From positions 1-10,290 of the forward strand of contig DVLP01000211.1 in the NCBI GenBank assembly GCA_018715445.1: a DNA stretch of 10,290 nt, read 5' to 3'. Below the pieces are notes generated by a model that saw only the letters and a list, made by a program, of their open reading frames with translations, was not told where the DNA came from and ran no database searches. How positions within the stretch are numbered: position 1 is the first letter of the stretch; each line of letters begins with the position of its first letter. The position numbers and the translations under genes were made by a program. Below, piece by piece: positions 6,002-10,290 of the stretch. The stretch comes from Candidatus Avipropionibacterium avicola. GTDB lineage: Bacteria > Actinomycetota > Actinomycetes > Propionibacteriales > Propionibacteriaceae.

Positions 6002-6484
6002 ATGAGTGAACCCGAGGCTCCGGCCCCCGAGCACGCGGCCGAGCTGCGCTCCGTGCTCGACAAGCTGCACGACCTGATCGGTGGCGCCAAGGCGATGCCG
6101 ATGTCGGCCTCCTGCGTGGTCAACCGGTCCGAGGCGCTGGCCCTGGTCGAGCGTGCGGTGGCAGCGATCCCTGCCCCCGAGGCGGCCCCGCCCAGTGACG
6201 GAGAGGCCGACCAGATCATCGCCGACGCCCACGAGCGGGCCTCCGAGCTGATCGCCGAGCAGACCATCGTGATCGAGGCCAAGCGGGAGGCCGAGCGGAT
6301 CGTCGAGCAGGCCACCGGTGAGGCCGACGGGCTGCGGACCGAGACCGACACGTTCGTGGACTCGCGGATGGCCTCCTTCGAGTCGGTGCTGCACAAGACG
6401 TTGAGCCAGGTCCAGTTGGCCCGGGCCCGGCTCTCCCAGCGCAGTGGGCTGGACGACGGGGACGACGAGGCCGACCAGGCCTGA
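6002..6484 (+). CDS. DivIVA-like coiled-coil protein, probable SepIVA relative
   Basis: The 160-residue acidic protein has a helical N-terminus (ELRSVLDKLHDLIGGAKAMP) and a short conserved-looking VVNRSEALALVERA segment. A Pro/Ala linker (about 55-66) leads to a long coiled coil rich in A/E/I (about 68-148: IIADAHERASELIAEQ, EAKREAERIVEQATGEADGL). The tail is acidic. There is no signal peptide or membrane span. Actinobacteria carry such a DivIVA-like gene next to DUF177-rpmF-rnc; the mycobacterial example (Rv2927c, SepIVA) takes part in septum and polar envelope growth. Orthology here rests on position and general shape, and the protein is shorter than the mycobacterial one. Such proteins are often mislabelled as ATP synthase subunit B or generic ATPase because of the coiled coil. 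ATG 6002 lies ten bases after coaD and seven after a -10-like TAGATT. Confidence 0.75.
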   Translation: MSEPEAPAPEHAAELRSVLDKLHDLIGGAKAMPMSASCVVNRSEALALVERAVAAIPAPEAAPPSDGEADQIIADAHERASELIAEQTIVIEAKREAERIVEQATGEADGLRTETDTFVDSRMASFESVLHKTLSQVQLARARLSQRSGLDDGDDEADQA

Positions 6485-6488
6485 CCGA

Positions 6489-6518
6489 TTGGCCCCCGGC
6501 GGACCGGCAGGGTAGGAT
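6489..6518 (+). promoter_or_regulatory. Putative promoter of the DUF177-rpmF-rnc-mutM operon
   Basis: TTGGCC (6489-6494) and TAGGAT (6513-6518) are spaced by 18 bases, a good sigma-A-type match. Transcription would begin near 6525 and leave a leader of about 50 bases before ATG 6575. The -10 lies in GGTAGGATGGC, close to the block seen upstream of rsmD and coaD. Confidence 0.6.
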
Positions 6519-6574
6519 GGCGCGTCGGTCACGACTGTGTCGGGACCGCTGTGTGGGTGAAGGGAAAGAGGACG

Positions 6575-7156
6575 ATGGCTTCGCAGGATGCTGTCGACCC
6601 GCGCTCGGCGTTCGTGTTCGACACGCGCGACCTGGGCCGCCGGGTCGGCGCGATGCTCGAGCATCGTCGTCAGGCACCCGCTCCGGCGGATTTCGGCACT
6701 GAGGTGATCGGTGTACCACAGGGGTCTCCCGTCGACCTGGAGCTGCGGCTCGAGGAAGTCGGGGAGGGTGTCCTGGTGACCGGTACGGCCACGTCGCAGG
6801 TGCGCGGTGTGTGCGGACGGTGCCTGACCGAGATCGATGACCGCAGCGTCATCGACCTGCAGGAGCTGTTCGTCCATCCCGAGTACGGCGGCGGGGACGA
6901 CGAGGGCACCAGCCATCTCGTCAACGAACTGCTCGACCTCGAGCCGTTGTTGCGCGACCAGGTGGTCCTCGACCTGCCGTTCCAGCCGGTGTGTCGGGAG
7001 GATTGTGCAGGCTTGTGCGCCGAGTGCGGTGTCAACCTGAACGATGATCCCGACCACGGACACGACGAGCCGATCGACCCCCGTTGGGCTGGCCTGGCCG
7101 AGCTCAGCACAGACCTGACTGACCGAAACCACGAGTCTCAACAGAGGGAGAACTGA
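6575..7156 (+). CDS. DUF177 (YceD-family) protein, probable 23S rRNA accumulation factor
   Basis: The 193-residue product carries the DUF177/YceD pattern: an N-terminal beta-rich region ([23 protein letters not shown]), then the CGRCL pair (C80/C83). The ELFVHPEYG strand and the C-terminal C140-x3-C144-x3-C148-x2-C151 cluster ([17 protein letters not shown]) follow. Six cysteines suggest metal binding, a common feature of the Gram-positive members. The E. coli homologue YceD is needed for normal 23S rRNA accumulation. The gene is fixed next to rpmF in most bacteria, as here, with one base between the stop and the rpmF start. ATG 6575 is preceded by AGAGGA (close, spacing 2) and AAGGG (spacing 10). 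A GTG at 6551 would add eight residues and is less likely. It is the first gene of a four-gene operon. Confidence 0.88.
   Translation: MASQDAVDPRSAFVFDTRDLGRRVGAMLEHRRQAPAPADFGTEVIGVPQGSPVDLELRLEEVGEGVLVTGTATSQVRGVCGRCLTEIDDRSVIDLQELFVHPEYGGGDDEGTSHLVNELLDLEPLLRDQVVLDLPFQPVCREDCAGLCAECGVNLNDDPDHGHDEPIDPRWAGLAELSTDLTDRNHESQQREN
7144..7150 (+). promoter_or_regulatory. Ribosome-binding site of rpmF
   Basis: GAGGGAG lies seven bases before ATG 7158, within the last codons of the DUF177 gene. It is strong, as expected for a highly expressed ribosomal protein. Confidence 0.82.
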
Positions 7157-7157
7157 C

Positions 7158-7352
7158 ATGGCCGTTCCGAAGCGGAAGATGTCCCGGAGCAACACCCGCC
7201 ATCGCCGGTCCCAGTGGAAGGCCCAGGTTGCCGCCTTGGTGACCTGTGTGAACCCGGCCTGCCGCGCCAAGCACCTGCCGCACACGGCTTGCCCGTCGTG
7301 TGGACAGTACGGGCCGCGCGGCGACCGCCGTCAGGTCGTCGAGACCGCCTGA
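7158..7352 (+). CDS. rpmF: 50S ribosomal protein bL32, zinc-binding form
   Basis: The 64-residue product opens [20 protein letters not shown], the hallmark of bL32, a small basic protein of the large subunit. A zinc site is formed by C30-x4-C35 and C45-x2-C48 (CVNPAC and CPSC), so this is the zinc-dependent form. It starts one base after the DUF177 stop with a strong GAGGGAG, giving tight translational linkage. Its last codons and its TGA form part of the hairpins that cover the rnc ribosome-binding site. Confidence 0.97.
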   Translation: MAVPKRKMSRSNTRHRRSQWKAQVAALVTCVNPACRAKHLPHTACPSCGQYGPRGDRRQVVETA

Positions 7353-7361
7353 GGCGGTCGC
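7321..7361 (+). promoter_or_regulatory. Alternative hairpins masking the rnc ribosome-binding site
   Basis: GACCGCC (7343-7349) pairs perfectly with GGCGGTC (7353-7359), and the three-base loop is the rpmF stop codon TGA. The same 3' arm, extended to GGCGGTCGC (7353-7361), pairs perfectly over nine bases with GCGACCGCC (7321-7329). Both helices include the GAGG Shine-Dalgarno (7351-7354) wholly or in part; they cannot form together. A ribosome finishing rpmF would melt both, so rnc translation is probably coupled to rpmF. Confidence 0.55.
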
Positions 7362-7362
7362 G

Positions 7363-8070
7363 ATGTCCGGTCGCCTGACACAGTTACTGGCCGACCTCGA
7401 CATCGAGCTTCCCGCCGAGGACCTCGAGCTGGCGTTCGTCCACCGCTCCTATGCCTATGAGCATGGCGGACTGGACACGAACGAGCGGCTCGAGTTCCTC
7501 GGCGACTCGGTTCTCGGGGTGGTCGTCACCGAGTACCTGTACCGCAAGCATCCCGACATGTCAGAGGGCCAGCTGGCCCGGCTGCGCTCGGCCGTGGTCA
7601 ACTCCCGTGCCCTCGCCTCGGTCGCCCGTGGGCTCGGCCTGGGGCAGTTGGTCCGGCTGGGCAAGGGGGAGGAGGCGACCGGTGGTCGTGACAAGAACTC
7701 CATCCTGGCCGACACCACCGAGGCCCTGATCGGGGCGATCTTCCTGTCGGCCGGCAACGACGCCGCGGCCCGTTTCGTCCATCACCTGTTCGACCCACTG
7801 TCTGAGCATGCCGCGACGCTGGGCGCCGGTCTGGACTGGAAGACGAGCCTGCAGGAGCAGACCTCCCTGGCGGGGCTGCCGGTCCCGCACTACACCGTGG
7901 TCGCTGACGGCCCGGACCATGCCAAGTCCTTCGAGGCCACCGTGCACATCGGTGAGCGATCCTTCGGGCCCGGCTCGGGGACCAACAAGAAGGATGCCGA
8001 GCAGGATGCGGCCGAGCAGGCCTTCGGCGTGATCAAGGCCCTGGCCGATCAGGTCCTGCAGGAATCCTGA
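7363..8070 (+). CDS. rnc: Ribonuclease III
   Basis: The 235-residue double-strand-specific endoribonuclease processes rRNA precursors and structured mRNAs. The catalytic signature [12 protein letters not shown] is at residues 40-51, with metal ligands E44 and D48. The second metal pair D117/E120 is in [12 protein letters not shown] double-stranded-RNA-binding domain fills about 157-226 ([49 protein letters not shown]). Length and motifs are normal and it should be active. ATG 7363 was chosen because it follows GAGG by eight bases and begins a typical N-terminus; the in-frame GTG at 7300 lies deep inside rpmF. It is ten bases after rpmF and six before mutM. RNase III downregulates its own mRNA in several bacteria, which makes the hairpins at its start notable. 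Confidence 0.96.
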   Translation: MSGRLTQLLADLDIELPAEDLELAFVHRSYAYEHGGLDTNERLEFLGDSVLGVVVTEYLYRKHPDMSEGQLARLRSAVVNSRALASVARGLGLGQLVRLGKGEEATGGRDKNSILADTTEALIGAIFLSAGNDAAARFVHHLFDPLSEHAATLGAGLDWKTSLQEQTSLAGLPVPHYTVVADGPDHAKSFEATVHIGERSFGPGSGTNKKDAEQDAAEQAFGVIKALADQVLQES

Positions 8071-8076
8071 GCCCCG

Positions 8077-8931
8077 ATGCCGGAGCTGCCCGAGGTCGAG
8101 GTGGTCCGCCGCGGTCTGGTCGAGGCGGTCAGCGACCGCATCGTCGACCGGGTCGAGGTGCTGCACCCCCGTCCGGTCCGCCATCACCTCGCCGGGCCCG
8201 AGGACTTCGCGGACCGACTGGTCGGCGAACGGTTCACCGGGGCGAGTCGACGCGGCAAGTACCTGTGGCTGCCGCTGTCCAGCGGTGACGCGATCCTGGC
8301 CCACCTGGGCATGAGCGGACAGTTCCGGGTCGACGATCCCGACACGGCCGCGCCGGTGGAGCATCGCCACGTCCGCGTCCGGTTCGGCTTGAGTGGGGGA
8401 CGGGTGCTCAGCTTCTGCGACCAACGGATGTTCGGTGGGCTGCGGATCTCACCAGGGGGTGCCGAGCTGCCGGCCGAGGTGGCCCACATCGCCCGGGACC
8501 CGTTCGACCCGGAGTACGACCTCGACGAGGTGGTTCGTCGGATGCGCCGCAAACGGACCACGGTGAAGCGGGCTCTGCTGGACCAGACTCTGGTCTCGGG
8601 CATCGGCAACATCTACGCCGACGAGGCACTCTGGCGGGCCCGGCTGCACGGCGACCGCGCGACCGACACCTTGGCGCGGACGAAGGCGTACGAACTGCTC
8701 GGTCACGTCCGCGACGTGATGGCCGAGGCACTGGCCCAGGGCGGCACCAGCTTCGACGCCCTGTACGTCAACGTGAACGGGGAGTCCGGCTACTTCGAGC
8801 GGGGACTCGACGCGTACGGCCGTGAAGGCCTGCCGTGTCGACGTTGTGGCCGGGCCATGGTGCGCGAGCAGTTCGCCAACCGTTCCTCGACCCGCTGCCC
8901 CTCCTGTCAGCGGAGGCCACGGCAGGGCTGA
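8077..8931 (+). CDS. mutM: Formamidopyrimidine-DNA glycosylase (Fpg/MutM)
   Basis: The 284-residue bifunctional glycosylase/AP lyase removes 8-oxoguanine and formamidopyrimidines from [15 protein letters not shown] supplies the catalytic Pro (residue 2, N-terminal after Met removal) and Glu3. Lys61 is in [15 protein letters not shown] (76-82) carries the intercalating Met80, and R117/F119 in DQRMFGG are the other void-filling residues. The helix-two-turn-helix segment [19 protein letters not shown] and [22 protein letters not shown] follow. A C-terminal zinc finger has C254, C257, C274 and C277. Everything needed for activity is present. It is the last gene of the operon, six bases after rnc, with only a weak Shine-Dalgarno (AGGAA, 11 bases upstream), so it probably relies on coupling to rnc. 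In many actinobacteria smc and ftsY follow; here a convergent pseudogene begins six bases after the stop. Confidence 0.96.
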   Translation: MPELPEVEVVRRGLVEAVSDRIVDRVEVLHPRPVRHHLAGPEDFADRLVGERFTGASRRGKYLWLPLSSGDAILAHLGMSGQFRVDDPDTAAPVEHRHVRVRFGLSGGRVLSFCDQRMFGGLRISPGGAELPAEVAHIARDPFDPEYDLDEVVRRMRRKRTTVKRALLDQTLVSGIGNIYADEALWRARLHGDRATDTLARTKAYELLGHVRDVMAEALAQGGTSFDALYVNVNGESGYFERGLDAYGREGLPCRRCGRAMVREQFANRSSTRCPSCQRRPRQG

Positions 8932-8937
8932 ACCGGG

Positions 8938-9009
8938 TTACAGCGTGAGCAGCACCTTGGTGGCGCGGCGCTCATCCATGGCCCGGTAGCCCTCGGCGGC
9001 CTGCTCGAG
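8938..9009 (-). pseudogene. C-terminal remnant of a zinc-type (medium-chain) alcohol dehydrogenase
   Basis: On the minus strand the frame ending at TAA 8940-8938 reads [23 protein letters not shown] before the stop. This resembles the C-terminal end of zinc-dependent medium-chain dehydrogenases, where a (L)xxAxEGYxxMDxRxxxKVLL pattern precedes the stop. It does not resemble an aldo/keto reductase tail. Only about 23 residues survive and no start exists, so it cannot be functional. It is joined directly to the aldo/keto reductase remnant in another frame, as though a deletion removed the end of one gene and most of its neighbour. The assignment rests on a short stretch. Confidence 0.5.

Positions 9010-9018
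<9 letters not shown>
8988..9018. repeat. Short direct repeat at the pseudogene junction
   Basis: AGCCCTCGGCG occurs at 8988-8998 and again at 9008-9018, an 11-base exact repeat with a 20-base period. One copy codes for VAEG of the aldo/keto reductase frame and the other for AAEGY of the alcohol dehydrogenase frame, so the repeat flanks the point where the two gene remnants meet. Confidence 0.6.
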
Positions 9019-9528
<510 letters not shown>

Positions 9529-10290
9529 TCAGTACCTGCCTGCGGGCTCCTCGGCGTGCAGGGTCGCCAGCACCGCGAGGCCGTCAGCGGACGGACTGCC
9601 AGGCTCGGCGGAGTAGATCATCACCGTCAGTCCGGTGTCGGCCAGCAGCTCCATCGGCTCGTAGTTGAGCTCGAGGTCGCCCACCTCGGGGTGGTGGAGC
9701 CGCTTCGTCCCGGCGCCGTGGGTGAACACCTCATGGGCACCCCACCAGCGGGCGAACTCCTCACTGCCGCAGGTCAGCTCGTCGATCAGCCCGGTCAGCT
9801 CCCGATCGTGGGGATGGCGACCGATCTCGGCCCGCAGCGAGGCGACCAGCTGCTGCCCGATCAGCTCCCACTCGGGGTAGAAGGTGCGACTGCCCGGATC
9901 GAGGAACAGGAAGCGGGCGCTGTTCGGTGGCTGGAGGTCCGAGGTGAGCAGCGGCGCGTACAGGGCTCGCCCGGCAGCGTTCGCCGCGAGGAAATCGCTG
10001 CGCCCATTGCGGACCCACGCCGGGGTCGTCATCGCATCGAGCAGTTGCTGCAGCGCCGGTCGAACCTGGCGGGTCGGGCTGAACGAGGTCGATCGCGATC
10101 CGGTGTTGGCCGAGGCAGCCAACGCCATCAGGTGGCGTCGCTCCTCGGGGGACAGCCGCAGCGCCCCGGCCAGGCCAGCCAGCACGGTGTCGGACACTCC
10201 ACGCAGGTTGCCCCGCTCCAGCCTGACGTAGTACTCCACGCTCATCCCGGCCAGCATCGCGACCTCCTCGCGCCGCAACCCGGGCACGCG
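9529..10290 (-). CDS. XRE/MmyB-like transcriptional regulator (N-terminus cut by right edge)
   Basis: The visible 253 residues lack only the first few tens of residues of a family usually about 280 long. Counting from the Val of VPGLRREEVAMLAGMSVEYY, residues 1-26 hold most of the helix-turn-helix, ending in VRLERG. A helical spacer (NLRGVSDTVLAGLAGALRLSPEERRHLMALA) follows. About 75-245 form the ligand-binding-like domain of this family, with PAWVRNGRSDFLAANAAGRALY, SARFLFLDPGSRTFYPEW, the diagnostic RWWGAHEV (180-187) and GDLELNYEPMEL. Such regulators are abundant in actinobacteria and usually control a neighbouring oxidoreductase or transporter gene; their ligands are mostly unknown. The reading frame looks intact although the adjacent oxidoreductase is broken. 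The true start is beyond the window; GTG 10287 is an internal codon. Confidence 0.9.
   Translation of the reverse strand, partial: RVPGLRREEVAMLAGMSVEYYVRLERGNLRGVSDTVLAGLAGALRLSPEERRHLMALAASANTGSRSTSFSPTRQVRPALQQLLDAMTTPAWVRNGRSDFLAANAAGRALYAPLLTSDLQPPNSARFLFLDPGSRTFYPEWELIGQQLVASLRAEIGRHPHDRELTGLIDELTCGSEEFARWWGAHEVFTHGAGTKRLHHPEVGDLELNYEPMELLADTGLTVMIYSAEPGSPSADGLAVLATLHAEEPAGRY

Noticed and set aside
5461..6396. 311-codon minus-strand open frame
   Set aside because: Lies opposite coaD and the SepIVA-like gene; Ser/Arg/Ala-rich composition reflects the complement of those genes.
5921..7285. Long minus-strand open frame antisense to coaD end, the SepIVA-like gene, DUF177 and rpmF
   Set aside because: Antisense shadow of well-supported genes, with low-complexity composition and no motifs.
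7561..8424. 287-codon minus-strand open frame opposite rnc and mutM
   Set aside because: Both sense-strand genes have full catalytic motifs; the antisense translation has none.

Overview
The window is a GC-rich, gene-dense piece of a high-GC Gram-positive (Actinomycetota) chromosome. This rests on the strong G/C bias at third codon positions, the frequent GTG starts, several apparently leaderless transcripts, and a gene order typical of that phylum: ribonuclease J, bL28, recG, rsmD, coaD, a DivIVA/SepIVA-like coiled-coil gene, DUF177, bL32, rnc and mutM. The family Propionibacteriaceae is plausible, but this is an impression and cannot be proved from the window.

Layout. Positions 1-343 (minus) hold the start of a GNAT acetyltransferase that runs off the left edge. 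A 218-bp divergent spacer (344-561) contains two strong adjacent inverted repeats and separates it from the ribonuclease J gene (562-2238, plus). Next come bL28 with its own promoter and a clear intrinsic terminator (2344-2581), then recG, rsmD, coaD and a sepIVA-like gene, each with a -10-like hexamer 6-7 nt before its start codon. A DUF177-rpmF-rnc-mutM operon follows (6575-8931) from a recognisable -35/-10 promoter. The housekeeping block stops abruptly at mutM. The right end (8938-10290, minus) is accessory. It holds a broken aldo/keto reductase gene with two frameshifts, joined to the tail of a zinc-type alcohol dehydrogenase, preceded by an apparently intact XRE/MmyB-like transcriptional regulator cut by the right edge. 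No gene-free stretch exceeds 300 bases.

How the genes relate. The plus-strand block is informational and housekeeping: RNA decay and processing (RNase J, RNase III), ribosome assembly (bL28, bL32, RsmD, the DUF177 protein), recombination and repair (RecG, MutM), coenzyme A synthesis (CoaD) and probably cell-envelope growth or division (SepIVA-like). No defence system, phage, CRISPR array, insertion sequence, tRNA or rRNA was found.

The signals most worth a second look are in regulatory DNA: the double-hairpin element upstream of the RNase J gene, mutually exclusive hairpins that cover the rnc ribosome-binding site, a palindrome centred on the rpmB -10 box, and the fused oxidoreductase remnant at the right end.
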